Positions 40,614 through 51,368 of a DNA stretch of 64,000 nucleotides are shown here, one piece after another; position 1 is the first letter of the stretch, and the number at the start of each line of letters is the position of its first letter. Source of the DNA: Coraliomargarita sp965656715 (GTDB taxonomy: Bacteria > Verrucomicrobiota > Verrucomicrobiia > Opitutales > Coraliomargaritaceae); contig CBFHLR010000008.1 in NCBI GenBank assembly GCA_965656715.1, forward strand, positions 37,598-101,597. Reading direction: 5' to 3'. Under the pieces are notes generated by a model, which saw only the letters and a program-made list of their open reading frames with translations, did no database searches and had not been told where the DNA came from. A program made the translations under genes and the position numbers.

Positions 40614-40652
40614 ATTCCATGTTCGATGTTCAATGTTAGGCGTTCGATGTTC
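40614..40652. repeat. TTCGATGTT-type repeat at the hemB 3' end
   Basis: Tandem GTTCGATGTTCAATGTT units. The segment GTTAGGCGTTCGATGTTC (40635-40652) is nearly identical to GTTGGACGTTCGATGTTC at 41774-41791 on the other side of hemB, same orientation. On the minus strand the unit reads HRTSNIE-like peptides, and it encodes the last residues and stop of hemB. Confidence 0.75.
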
Positions 40653-41661
40653 GCCACGCTTTAGCAAAATCCTTGGCGAAGTATGTCAGGATGCTATCTG
40701 CACCAGCACGGCGAATCGCCAGCAGTGACTCATCGCGGCATTTTTCGAGATCGAGCCAGCCATTTTGAGCGGCAGCCATGATCTGTGCGTATTCACCTGA
40801 AACTTGATAGGCTGCGAGTGGCAGGTCGGTCTCCTCACGCACTTCGCGAATGATGTCCAGATAAGGACCCGCGGGTTTCACCATGAGAATGTCGGCGCCC
40901 TCTTCTTCATCCAAATTCACCTCAACCAGTGCCTCGCGGCGGTTTGCTGGATTCAGCTGATAGGTGCGTTTATCCAAGGCATGTGTGCCTGCGCTACTGG
41001 CGCTACCGACCGCATCGCGGAATGGGCCATAAAATGCCGATGCGAATTTAGCAGAGTAAGCCATGATCGCAGTTCGTTCATAACCATTGCCATCGAGTGC
41101 TTCACGGATTGCACCAACGCGGCCGTCCATCATGTCGGATGGCGCCACCACATCCACGCCAGCCTCTGCGGCCAAGACCGCCATCTCAGCAAGGATTTCG
41201 ACAGTCGCATCATTCGCCAGGTCGCCGGTCGCGACGTCCAGCAAGCCGTCATGGCCATGTGTGGTATATGGATCGAGCGCCAGATCTGTGATCACCGCGA
41301 TCTCTTGCACGGATTGTTTAATCGCACGGATTGCGCGTAAAACCAAGGTGTCGGGGTTCAGGGCTTCACGCCCCTGATCGCTTTTCAAGGAGTCATCCAA
41401 TTTAGGGAACAGTGCGACCGCCGGAATACCGAGCGACGCGAGCTCCTGGCACTCTTTAACCAGATCGGAAATGGAGAAGCGTGACTGGCCCGGCATGGAT
41501 TCAATTGCTTCGGGAGCACCTTCGCCATCGATTACAAAGACGGGTTGAATCAAATTCTCGGGCAAGATCGTGGTTTCATTTGCCAGTGCGCGAAGTGCAG
41601 CGCTTTGGCGCATGCGGCGTGGACGACGAGTCAAATCAAGGCGGTATTGGTTAGCTCCCAT
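40636..41661 (-). CDS. hemB: Delta-aminolevulinic acid dehydratase (porphobilinogen synthase)
   Basis: Condenses two 5-aminolevulinate to porphobilinogen in tetrapyrrole synthesis. The 341-residue protein has the Schiff-base lysines in MAYSAKFASAFYGPFR and ADILMVKPAGPYLD, and SDMMDGRVGAIREALD. The metal site reads TDLALDPYTTHGHDG, with Asp in place of the zinc-binding Cys cluster, so it is a magnesium/potassium-dependent type. The C-terminus (KAWRTSNA) is encoded by a dispersed TTCGATGTT repeat that also supplies the stop. Confidence 0.95.
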   Translation of the reverse strand: MGANQYRLDLTRRPRRMRQSAALRALANETTILPENLIQPVFVIDGEGAPEAIESMPGQSRFSISDLVKECQELASLGIPAVALFPKLDDSLKSDQGREALNPDTLVLRAIRAIKQSVQEIAVITDLALDPYTTHGHDGLLDVATGDLANDATVEILAEMAVLAAEAGVDVVAPSDMMDGRVGAIREALDGNGYERTAIMAYSAKFASAFYGPFRDAVGSASSAGTHALDKRTYQLNPANRREALVEVNLDEEEGADILMVKPAGPYLDIIREVREETDLPLAAYQVSGEYAQIMAAAQNGWLDLEKCRDESLLAIRRAGADSILTYFAKDFAKAWRTSNA

Positions 41662-41761
41662 ACGTCAAACAGTGTCGAGCCTACAAAAAAGGGAAAGTGC
41701 AAAATAATAGCGGCAAAGCAGCAAGAAGTCTGGAGTTAGAAGAAGTGCCTCTGAAGATTTC

Positions 41762-41798
41762 ACTTCATTCGATGTTGGACGTTCGATGTTCAAAGTTC
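41762..41798. repeat. TTCGATGTT-type repeat upstream of hemB
   Basis: Second copy of the unit found at 40614, with GTTGGACGTTCGATGTTC at 41774-41791. It ends 14 bases before a TTGACA hexamer that could be the -35 box for the TPP-riboswitch transcript. The rest of 41662-41848 shows nothing I can assign. Confidence 0.7.
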
Positions 41799-41848
41799 AG
41801 GGGACTTACTCTTGACAGTCGATCATGAGCAGCATTTCTCTGTCGGCC

Positions 41849-41950
41849 TTCCTTAGGGGTGACTTGGTATGGGTCTGAGATGCTTCCTTGCTTCGGCACA
41901 GAGCGATCCCTTCGAACCTGATCCGGTTTACACCGGCGTAGGGAAAGGAA
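41849..41950 (+). promoter_or_regulatory. TPP (thiamine pyrophosphate) riboswitch
   Basis: The THI-element core is clear. P1 pairs TTCCTT (41849-41854) with AAGGAA (41945-41950). GGGGTG and the CTGAGATG motif (41875-41882) follow, then a variable P3 arm, then CCCTTCGAACCTGATCCGG (about 41908-41926) and ACACCGGCGTAGGGAA. Downstream a stem GGGTCTCA (41994-42001)/TGAGATCC (about 42017-42024) ends just before the receptor ATG, so control may act on translation start. It lies 77 bases upstream of the TonB-dependent receptor. Confidence 0.95.
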
Positions 41951-42027
41951 TGGAACGCTCTTGGGAGTGTTTCGCCTTTCGTTCGCCAAGGCCGGGTCTC
42001 AAACAACACACATAATTGAGATCCAAC

Positions 42028-44106
42028 ATGAGCATCCAACGAACTACACTCGCATTCGCTGCAGCATTTGCTGCTGGCTTGAATGCGCAAACCGAGCCCG
42101 TCGCCAGCGACGCGGCTGAAAACACATACGTGATTCCTGAAACGACTGTCACTGGCACACTCTGGGAGTCCGACCTGCAAAAAACGACTGCAAGTATCAC
42201 AGTTATCGACAACGAGCGCCTACAACGCAGCGGCACACAGCACTTCGGCGATTTGATCAATGCGATCCCGAATATGACTTGGTCCGCCGGTTCCTCACGT
42301 CCACGCTACATCCAGATTCGCGGCATCGGTGAGAACTCACAATTTGAGGGGGAAACGCCTGACTCCTCCGTGCGCTTCATGGTCGACGACCTCGACTTCA
42401 CTGGTCTCGGCACCATCGGCAATCTGTTCGACACCAAGCAAGTTGAAGTGCTACGTGGCCCACAGGCTGGCGCCTTCGGCGTCAACGCAGCAGGTGGCGT
42501 GGTGCAAGTTGTGACCAACGACCCAACACCCTATTGGACTGGGCAAGTCGAAGGCACCGCAGGCGATGACAGTCTCTTTGCGGGTGGCGTCGCTGTCGGT
42601 GGTCCACTGCTCAAGAACGACCCCGAGCAACTCACCTTCCGCTTCTCCGCGTATCAGCTCCAGCAGGACGGCTTCCGAGATAATAAATTCCTCGGCAAGG
42701 ACGACACCAACGAGCGCGACGAATTCAATACCCGCCTGAAACTCCGCTGGATCGCAAACGAAGACTGGCAATGGGACGGCACCCTCTTCTACGCTGAAGC
42801 TGATAACGGCTATGACGAATGGTCGCTCGACAACACTGAGTTTGACACCATATCTGACAAACTCGGGCGTGACGAACAAGATAGCTTCGCAACCAGCCTG
42901 CGCGGAGCATGGACTGGCTTGGATAAGGTTGCGGTGACCACGATCACCAGTTTCTCCGATACGGACTCGCTCAATAGCTTCGACGGTGACTGGGCAAATC
43001 CCATCGACAAGCCTGACACCTACACGGGTTTTGCGTTTACAGAGCGTGAACGCCAACGTTGGAGCGAAGAAGTTCGCGTCGACTCCGCTGATGAAGAAGA
43101 CGCCCTTGCGTTCATTGACCGTTGGACCGCAGGTATCTACTTCGAAGATTTCGAGGAAGATACAGAGTTCGGTGGTGATTTTGGAGCGTTCGATACAACT
43201 TATGAAACGCAGACTTTCAGTATCTATGGTCAAGGCACACACCTGTTCAGTGAGCAGACGCGCCTAACTCTTGGCTTACGCGCAGAACACTATGATCTAG
43301 AGACTGACGTCGATTTCTCTGAACCGACACTCAGCGACAATCCAGATTTTGATGATTGGCTGTTTGGTGGCAAACTTACGCTGGAGCATGACTTAACCGA
43401 TACTCAGACGCTGTTTGCCTCGATCACTAAGGGTTATAAAGCAGGCGGTGCGAACATCTACCCTGAGTTAGAGGCCGATGTCCCTACAAGTTATGACACC
43501 GAAGATCTGTGGAACTATGAAATTGGGCTTCGTGCTGATTGGTTCGAAGGCGCGGTCGTCTCTCAACTAACACTATTCTACATTGATCGCGATGATGCAC
43601 AGCTTCGCAGCTCCACTGGGCAAGGTATTGATTTTACTTACGCCACATATAACGCGGGAGATGCGGAGCACTACGGTGCTGAATTGGAAGGCACATGGTT
43701 TATCAATAACAACTGGTCCGTCAGCGCGGGACTCGGATTGTTGGAAACAGAGCTGGATGAAACTGGCGATGATTTGTCAGGCGCACCTTCATACACTTAC
43801 AACGCGCGCATCGACTACGTGGCAAACAACGGTTTCTTTGCGAACTTCGAAGTTACAGGTAGCGATGAATACAATGAATCGAACAGCCACGGAGAGATGC
43901 GCAGTGAATTTGCGGTCTTCAATGGCGCAATTGGTTACAACTATGAGAACTGGACGCTCACTCTATGGGGTCGCAACTTATTCGATGAGGAGTATGAGAA
44001 GCGAGTCTTCTTCTTCGGCAACGAGGGCCCATCCTACACGCCCACTCGCTACGAGAACCCAGCCGATCCGCAACAGTTTGGCGCGACGCTGAACTACAGC
44101 TGGTAG
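42028..44106 (+). CDS. TonB-dependent outer-membrane receptor, TPP-riboswitch controlled
   Basis: Outer-membrane active transporter of 692 residues. A signal peptide (MSIQRTTLAFAAAFAAGLNAQ) is followed by a plug domain (KTTASITVIDNERLQRSG, AIPNMTWSAG, VEVLRGPQAGAFGVNAAGG) and a beta-barrel ending FGATLNYSW. The riboswitch in the leader links it to thiamine status, so the cargo is probably thiamine, a thiamine phosphate or a precursor; this is inference. The ATG at 42028 starts the signal peptide. No thiamine inner-membrane transporter or thi gene lies nearby. It is closed by a terminator at 44137. Confidence 0.92.
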   Translation: MSIQRTTLAFAAAFAAGLNAQTEPVASDAAENTYVIPETTVTGTLWESDLQKTTASITVIDNERLQRSGTQHFGDLINAIPNMTWSAGSSRPRYIQIRGIGENSQFEGETPDSSVRFMVDDLDFTGLGTIGNLFDTKQVEVLRGPQAGAFGVNAAGGVVQVVTNDPTPYWTGQVEGTAGDDSLFAGGVAVGGPLLKNDPEQLTFRFSAYQLQQDGFRDNKFLGKDDTNERDEFNTRLKLRWIANEDWQWDGTLFYAEADNGYDEWSLDNTEFDTISDKLGRDEQDSFATSLRGAWTGLDKVAVTTITSFSDTDSLNSFDGDWANPIDKPDTYTGFAFTERERQRWSEEVRVDSADEEDALAFIDRWTAGIYFEDFEEDTEFGGDFGAFDTTYETQTFSIYGQGTHLFSEQTRLTLGLRAEHYDLETDVDFSEPTLSDNPDFDDWLFGGKLTLEHDLTDTQTLFASITKGYKAGGANIYPELEADVPTSYDTEDLWNYEIGLRADWFEGAVVSQLTLFYIDRDDAQLRSSTGQGIDFTYATYNAGDAEHYGAELEGTWFINNNWSVSAGLGLLETELDETGDDLSGAPSYTYNARIDYVANNGFFANFEVTGSDEYNESNSHGEMRSEFAVFNGAIGYNYENWTLTLWGRNLFDEEYEKRVFFFGNEGPSYTPTRYENPADPQQFGATLNYSW

Positions 44107-44136
44107 TCGCCGACGCATCCCACAGTTCGATACAAC

Positions 44137-44169
44137 AAGAGGCGTCCAATTCGGGCGCCTCTTTTGCTT
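44137..44169 (+). terminator. Terminator after the TonB-dependent receptor
   Basis: 8-bp stem AAGAGGCG (44137-44144)/CGCCTCTT (44156-44163), 11-nt loop, then TTTGCTTT. It lies about 30 bases beyond the receptor stop. Confidence 0.8.
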
Positions 44170-44170
44170 T

Positions 44171-44239
44171 GTAGGGGCGGGCCTGGCACGCCACTACTGG
44201 GTCCGAACAATGAACGGGCGCGTCAAGTCGCGCCCCTAC
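44171..44239. repeat. REP-like two-hairpin repeat, copy 2
   Basis: 69-bp element from GTAGGGGCG (44171-44179) to CGCCCCTAC (44231-44239). The right arm GGGCGCG/CGCGCCC with loop TCAAGT is nearly identical to the 8094 and 40591 copies. It ends 4 bases from the GreA/B-like stop codon. Confidence 0.8.
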
Positions 44240-44242
44240 TTC

Positions 44243-44713
44243 CTACTCGATCACCAGCACCTGTCCGTAAATACCATTTGGCAGCTGAAAACTCTCGCCC
44301 TTCTTGAGCCCGAGTAGGCGCCCAGCTAAGGGGGATTGTGGCGTAATCACGGTCACATCGTGGCCTTCCATTGGCACAATGTGGCCACCGGCCACGCCTG
44401 CGAAATAGAAATATTCCTCTGAGCCACCGAAGTCGCATTTAAAATAGGCTCCGAGCGCGACGCTATTTTTGAGCTTCATTAGCTCTTGCTTCTCTGCCTG
44501 CAGCTCTTCGATAGCCTCAGCCCATTGGCGCGCCTGATCTGCTTGACCTGCAGCAAGATAGGACGCTTCCAAACCTTGAGTGTCCCATTGTGACTCGGCT
44601 TTTGCCTCCTCGTTGGTTGCGTAATCGGCAGCGTCTTTGGACGCATCGATCGCATGTTTGAGCTCCGCTTCGAGGGTTTTAATGAGGGTTTTGTAGAACA
44701 GTGCTTTATCCAT
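44243..44713 (-). CDS. GreA/GreB-type transcript elongation factor-like protein
   Basis: Protein of 156 residues, the size of GreA/GreB. The N-terminal half is a predicted coiled-coil hairpin (KTLIKTLEAELKHAIDASKD, then AGQADQARQWAEAIEELQAE). The C-terminal half has the FKBP-like Gre domain with VTVITPQSPLAGRLLGLKKGESFQ. The acidic tip residues of true Gre factors are not obvious, so it may be a Gre paralogue that binds the secondary channel without cleavage activity. It starts 180 bases before ctaA, divergently. Confidence 0.75.
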   Translation of the reverse strand: MDKALFYKTLIKTLEAELKHAIDASKDAADYATNEEAKAESQWDTQGLEASYLAAGQADQARQWAEAIEELQAEKQELMKLKNSVALGAYFKCDFGGSEEYFYFAGVAGGHIVPMEGHDVTVITPQSPLAGRLLGLKKGESFQLPNGIYGQVLVIE

Positions 44714-44804
44714 GGGTCAGGAGGTAAGCGAGCAGACTCTCCATTTGCGTCGAGGGTTTCAACTCTTTTTCGCAGAACTGCTTAAGCGCCTGTCCGTAGA
44801 GAAT

Positions 44805-44881
44805 GGCAGAACAATTATTGGCAGAATAATTTTCCTCTCTTGCGTCCTTATCAAAATTGTTCTGCCAATAATTACTCTGCC
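44805..44881. repeat. 29-bp inverted repeat upstream of ctaA
   Basis: The left arm (44805-44833) begins GGCAGAACAATTATTGGCAG; the right arm (44853-44881) ends ATTACTCTGCC and pairs with it at 26 of 29 positions over a 19-nt loop. Each arm itself holds two GGCAGA units. It ends 16 bases before the ctaA ATG and could be a repeat element or a leader hairpin. Confidence 0.75.
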
Positions 44882-44896
44882 AACTATCACCACACT

Positions 44897-45868
44897 ATGG
44901 CCCACCCTTCGAATCGAACTTTTAGTTACAAGCCCGCATTGTTTATCTTCTGTGTGTTTGCCCTTGGCTGGATTACCTTACTGCTATTTGCGGGGGGCTT
45001 CACGACCACAATTCGTGCAGGCATGGCTTTCTTGGATTGGCCGCTTTCGAATGGCTCGATCAATCCTGAGGGCTGGACAACTGAGTCGGATAAGATGGCT
45101 GAGCACAGCCACCGCTTGCTTGGAATGATTATTGGTTTCCTCTCAATCATCCTTTTTGTGTGGACTTGGCTGCGAGAGGAACGGGCGTGGGTGCGAGCTT
45201 CCGCACGCTATCTGCTGTTGATTGTGATACTACAGGGCGTTTTAGGAGGCGCACGTGTGCGCTTTGATGCACTCAATACACAGGCGGATCACAACTTGGT
45301 AGCGCAGAGTTTTGCTGTGGCTCACGCTTGTGGAGCAATGATCGTGCTGGGGCTGCTGGTGGCGATCACAGTGGGCAGTTCGAGGCGTTGGATTGAGCGC
45401 GACGGTGGACTAACTGAACCGGTGCCATGCGCTGGCAGGTGCTGGGGCATCATCACGACAGTTGGAATTTTCCTTCAAGTCTTGATTGGTGCGATCATGC
45501 GACATGCCGAAGCCGGACTGGCCATTGTCAAATTTCCGCTAGCACAGCCAGGCAGTCTGTTGCCGGCGTATTGGGACTTCGATGTGGCGATACACTTTGC
45601 GCATCGAGTCGGTGCGGTCGCGGTCACGGTGTTGATGCTCATCTACCTCACTAAGCTCTGGAATCACGACGCGACGCGTAAAGCCCTGTTCTGGGGAGTA
45701 TTAGCCGTGCTTGGGTTGCTCTGTGTCCAGATTTACCTCGGTGCGCTCACCATTTGGACCGTAAGGAATCCTTATGTTGCAACTCTCCACCACTTAATCG
45801 GTGCTTTTCTACTTGCCAGCACGTGGGGGCTAACTTTGTTCACTTATAGGCTGCGGAAGCGCAGCTAA
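44897..45868 (+). CDS. ctaA: Heme A synthase (CtaA/Cox15)
   Basis: Membrane enzyme that converts heme O to heme A for the oxidase. 323 residues with about eight predicted helices and conserved heme-ligand His residues (AEHSHRLLGMIIG, TQADHNLVAQ, IHFAHRVGAVAV, LHHLIGAFLL). GGFTTTIRAGMAFLDWPLSNG is a family motif. The ATG at 44897 is preferred because the frame upstream crosses the inverted repeat. It leads the oxidase cluster. Confidence 0.92.
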   Translation: MAHPSNRTFSYKPALFIFCVFALGWITLLLFAGGFTTTIRAGMAFLDWPLSNGSINPEGWTTESDKMAEHSHRLLGMIIGFLSIILFVWTWLREERAWVRASARYLLLIVILQGVLGGARVRFDALNTQADHNLVAQSFAVAHACGAMIVLGLLVAITVGSSRRWIERDGGLTEPVPCAGRCWGIITTVGIFLQVLIGAIMRHAEAGLAIVKFPLAQPGSLLPAYWDFDVAIHFAHRVGAVAVTVLMLIYLTKLWNHDATRKALFWGVLAVLGLLCVQIYLGALTIWTVRNPYVATLHHLIGAFLLASTWGLTLFTYRLRKRS

Positions 45869-45909
45869 TCTATCCGCTACCCGCACCGCTAGCCACTTTT
45901 TCCTTTTTG

Positions 45910-46833
45910 ATGAGTCAACACACGACGAATTCACCTACCTACACCCAAACTTCAGAACAGTCTCTCTCACTACGCGAACAGCTCGTTGACTTCTACGAAC
46001 TGACAAAGCCGCGTTTGAGCTTTCTGTCTGTCATCACTGCTGTCGTTGGATATTTGTCTGCCGACCCTGAGCGGAATTTGGGCATCCTGTTTAGCCTTCT
46101 AGTCGGCACATCTTTTGCCGCTGGCGGTGCTGCCGTGTTGAATCAATGGCTGGAGCGTGATGCCGATGCACGGATGGTGCGCACACGCAATCGCCCAATT
46201 CCAGCGGGACGTGTCAACCCGCTGCACGCGCTGGTTTATGGACTTGGCTTGAGTGTCTTGGGATGTGGTCTGCTGCTCTGGGGGGCGAATCCATTGGCTG
46301 CTTCACTCACTGCGGCGACAATCGCCTCTTATGTCTTACTCTACACACCGCTAAAGCGATTGACCACGTGGAATACCATCATCGGTGCAGTTCCTGGGGC
46401 CTTGCCGCCACTGATTGGTTGGGCTGCGGCTGAGGGCACGATTAGCACTCTGGGTTGGATCCTGTTCGCGATCCTCTTTCTCTGGCAGTTGCCACACTTT
46501 TTCGCGATCGCATGGACGCATCGCAAAGACTACGCGCAAGGCGGCTTTGTGATGCTTTCGAATGTGGACTCGACCGGCCATAAGGTTGCGGTGCAGTCCT
46601 TTGTATTCAGTATTGCCCTACTGGTCAGCACGCTTTTGCCGGTTGTTCTGGGCTATGCGAGCTGGGTCTTTGGCGTGTTCGCATTTATAATGGGCCTCTA
46701 CATGTTGCGCCCAGCAATAGCCTTTCTAAAGGCTGAACAACGCGACCGGGCGGCACGGAAACTCTTTATTGCATCGATTTGCTACCTTCCCGCCCTACTC
46801 GTTCCGCTGGTGCTGGATCTTTGGCTACTCTAA
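45910..46833 (+). CDS. ctaB: Protoheme IX farnesyltransferase (heme O synthase)
   Basis: UbiA-family prenyltransferase (307 residues) that attaches farnesyl to heme B to make heme O, substrate of CtaA. The Asp-rich motif NQWLERDADARMVRTRNRP and the second loop motif AWTHRKDYAQGG are present, with about nine predicted helices. A TTG one codon earlier is possible; the ATG at 45910 is preferred. It follows ctaA by 41 bases. Confidence 0.95.
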   Translation: MSQHTTNSPTYTQTSEQSLSLREQLVDFYELTKPRLSFLSVITAVVGYLSADPERNLGILFSLLVGTSFAAGGAAVLNQWLERDADARMVRTRNRPIPAGRVNPLHALVYGLGLSVLGCGLLLWGANPLAASLTAATIASYVLLYTPLKRLTTWNTIIGAVPGALPPLIGWAAAEGTISTLGWILFAILFLWQLPHFFAIAWTHRKDYAQGGFVMLSNVDSTGHKVAVQSFVFSIALLVSTLLPVVLGYASWVFGVFAFIMGLYMLRPAIAFLKAEQRDRAARKLFIASICYLPALLVPLVLDLWLL

Positions 46834-46881
46834 TCCACGGTCCACTGGTTATTAACACAGAGTCGGCTTAAGAACTTAAAC

Positions 46882-47322
46882 ATGACTTTTACTGAAGCAT
46901 TGCCCACACTGAACGCGGCCCTCAATGGCGTTGCAACACTACTGCTGACGGCCGGATTCGTATGTATAAAATCCGGACGTGAGCGCGCGCACCGCAGCTG
47001 CATGTTAGGTGCGTTTGGTGTCTCGATCGTCTTTCTGGTATTTTACGTCTTGCACAAGATCCTGGTTCAGGGCGTGCATACTGAATTCCTCGGCGAGGGG
47101 GTGTGGCGCCAAATTTATTATCCAATGTTAGCCAGTCATATCGTGCTGGCCATGGTCATTGTGCCGCTGGTGCTGCGCACTTTGTTTCTTGCCATTAAAG
47201 GTGAACGCGAACGGCACAGAGCATGGGCTCGCTGGACTTTTCCGATCTGGTATTACGTGTCCGTGACCGGCGTGCTCGTCTACTGTTTTTTATATCAATG
47301 GTTTCAACCTGACTCGTTGTAA
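46882..47322 (+). CDS. DUF420 membrane protein
   Basis: Protein of 146 residues with four predicted helices and the DUF420 pattern (LPTLNAALNGVATLLL, HRSCMLGAFGVSIVFLVFY, YPMLASHIVLAMVIVPLVL, HRAWARWTFPIWYYVSVTGV). DUF420 proteins occur in caa3/aa3 oxidase clusters, where a role in assembly has been suggested. It lies between ctaB and coxB. Confidence 0.88.
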   Translation: MTFTEALPTLNAALNGVATLLLTAGFVCIKSGRERAHRSCMLGAFGVSIVFLVFYVLHKILVQGVHTEFLGEGVWRQIYYPMLASHIVLAMVIVPLVLRTLFLAIKGERERHRAWARWTFPIWYYVSVTGVLVYCFLYQWFQPDSL

Positions 47323-47420
47323 GAAGATTATCTTGTCAGCGCGAAATTATCACCACTTATTCTATCTACTACTAACACTAATAGCGCTAACAACGCTAAT
47401 TTACCCTGACTAACTAAACT

Positions 47421-48722
47421 GTGAAGAAGCTAGCAACCGGACTGAGCCGTTTCCTGACGATGGCTTGCTCGATGCTCGCGATGCTCTGTATCGCTGGCTG
47501 TGATTTAAATACCCGAATGTCCACGTTCCGGACCAACGGGCCTATCGCTGAAGAACAATACAAGCTGTTCATGCTGACCGTGTGGGTCACACTCGGCATC
47601 TTCATCGTAGTCGGCGGTGTCTACCTCTTTGCGGTCATCAAGTTCCGTGAGCGTCCAAACGACGATCGCCCACTGCCATCACAAGGTCATGGTAACCCAC
47701 TCGTTGAGATCGGCTTAATTGGTGTTTCAATTTTACTGCTTGTGATCATTGCAGTGCCGACCCTGAAAGCCATTTGGTATACGCACGATACTCCAGAAGA
47801 CCCTCAAAGTTATCTCGGCACATGGTATGGTGGCGACGAATTAAACGAAGAGAACGCGGATGAGGTTCTGACCATTCGTGTGATTGGTTATCAGTGGTGG
47901 TGGGAATTTGAATACCCGCAGCTGGGCATTACGACTGCCAACGAAATGATCATCCCGGCAGGCAAAGCCATTCACCTTGAGCTGCGCTCTGTGGATGTGA
48001 TCCACTCTTTCTGGCTACCGCGTATTGCGGGTAAGGTCGACTTGATCCCAGGGCGCGCAAACGCCATGTGGATTCAGGCGGGTGACAATCTCGAGGCGTG
48101 GCAGGCGAAGAATCCGGGTGGAGACGAAGCGGCTTACAATGCTTACCTCGAAGAAGACATCTACAACTACTACTATGGTCAGTGTGCCGAGTATTGCGGT
48201 GACTCACACGCACGTATGCTCTTCCGTGCGACCGTCGTAAGCGATGAGGATTTCGAGAACTGGGTCGTTGATCACAAGGCTGGCCATGGCACTCCAGATG
48301 GCAAAAGCTGGGACGACTGGTATCAGGCAAACGGTGAAAGCCCCGAACAACTCACTGGTGATGCCAATGAGGGCCTGAAGCTCTTCATGGGACGTGCGAA
48401 GTGCTCCACCTGTCACACCATTGGTGGTAACCCACGTTCGCTGGGCGTTGCAGGTCCAGACCTGACGAATCTCTCTGAACGCTACTCGATCGCTGCGGGC
48501 TGGCTCAATCACCGCAACGAAGACGGAACCATCAACGAGCAGCAACAATACGACAACTACGTCAAGTGGCTCAAGGAGACCGACGTCGTGAAGCCTGGCA
48601 ACCTGATGTGGAAAGCCAACGGCGGTGGTATTGGTGAGCTCATCGATAACAATGGCAACCCCGCCCTTTTGACCGACGAGGAAATCCACCAACTCGCCAC
48701 CTATTTGCAAACTCTCAAGTAA
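47421..48722 (+). CDS. coxB: Cytochrome c oxidase subunit II with fused cytochrome c (caa3 type)
   Basis: Lipoprotein-like subunit of 433 residues: a signal with lipobox LCIAGC, two transmembrane helices, then the CuA domain with CAEYCGDSHARM, and a C-terminal cytochrome c domain with the heme site CSTCH and an axial Met further on. The fused cytochrome c defines the caa3 type, which accepts electrons through its own heme. The start is GTG. It heads the structural operon, 9 bases before coxA. Confidence 0.95.
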   Translation: MKKLATGLSRFLTMACSMLAMLCIAGCDLNTRMSTFRTNGPIAEEQYKLFMLTVWVTLGIFIVVGGVYLFAVIKFRERPNDDRPLPSQGHGNPLVEIGLIGVSILLLVIIAVPTLKAIWYTHDTPEDPQSYLGTWYGGDELNEENADEVLTIRVIGYQWWWEFEYPQLGITTANEMIIPAGKAIHLELRSVDVIHSFWLPRIAGKVDLIPGRANAMWIQAGDNLEAWQAKNPGGDEAAYNAYLEEDIYNYYYGQCAEYCGDSHARMLFRATVVSDEDFENWVVDHKAGHGTPDGKSWDDWYQANGESPEQLTGDANEGLKLFMGRAKCSTCHTIGGNPRSLGVAGPDLTNLSERYSIAAGWLNHRNEDGTINEQQQYDNYVKWLKETDVVKPGNLMWKANGGGIGELIDNNGNPALLTDEEIHQLATYLQTLK

Positions 48723-48731
48723 GCCCGACAC

Positions 48732-50708
<1,977 letters not shown>

Positions 50709-50741
50709 TTTCCATTTTTTTAATTTCTACTTTTTAGACAC

Positions 50742-51368
50742 ATGTCTGACGCAGCAACTGCCCACCACGACAACGGCCATCATAATCTGATGGTGAACAA
50801 TAAGAAACTGCTCATGTGGTTGTTTCTCGGTTCCGACTGCATGTTCTTCGGCACCCTGATCTCAACCCACCTGATCTACCGGAAACTGTATCCTTCGGAG
50901 TATGATCCGACGTCTTTGTTTAGTCTTGAGCTCACTTCGTTCTCCACCTTCATCCTTCTGATGAGCTCCTTCCTGATGGCGCTTGCGGTGTCGGCGATGC
51001 ACAAGGGGGAGTTAAAGAGTTTCCGCCGCAATGTGATCGGTGTGATCTTCTTTGGCCTGATCTTCCTTGGCTGCCAGGTCTATGAGTTCAGTGAGTTCGT
51101 GCACAAAGGCCTGACGCTCGAATCGGGAACCTTTGGATCGACCTTCTTTGTCTTAACGGGGACCCACGGGGTCCACGTGGCCATTGGTATCTTCTGGTTG
51201 GTCTGCATGCTATTCTACTCTCAGAGTGGCAAGATGGATGCCCATGAAAGTGCCGTGGATGTTGAAGTCGCAGGGCTTTACTGGCACTTTGTAGATATCG
51301 TCTGGATTATCATTTTCACCGTCATCTACTTGATCGAATTCATCGGAAAAACAGGAGGAGCCCACTAA
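50742..51368 (+). CDS. coxC: Cytochrome c oxidase subunit III
   Basis: Membrane subunit of 208 residues with five predicted helices. LMWLFLGSDCMFFGTLISTHL, FFVLTGTHGVHVAIGIFWL and GLYWHFVDIVWIIIFTVIYL match the family. Five rather than seven helices is usual for bacterial caa3 oxidases. Its stop overlaps the next ATG by one base. Confidence 0.94.
   Translation: MSDAATAHHDNGHHNLMVNNKKLLMWLFLGSDCMFFGTLISTHLIYRKLYPSEYDPTSLFSLELTSFSTFILLMSSFLMALAVSAMHKGELKSFRRNVIGVIFFGLIFLGCQVYEFSEFVHKGLTLESGTFGSTFFVLTGTHGVHVAIGIFWLVCMLFYSQSGKMDAHESAVDVEVAGLYWHFVDIVWIIIFTVIYLIEFIGKTGGAH

Noticed and set aside
41765..41989. Minus-strand frame ending in EHRTSNIE across the TPP riboswitch
   Set aside because: It is antisense to a clear riboswitch and its end is the translated dispersed repeat.
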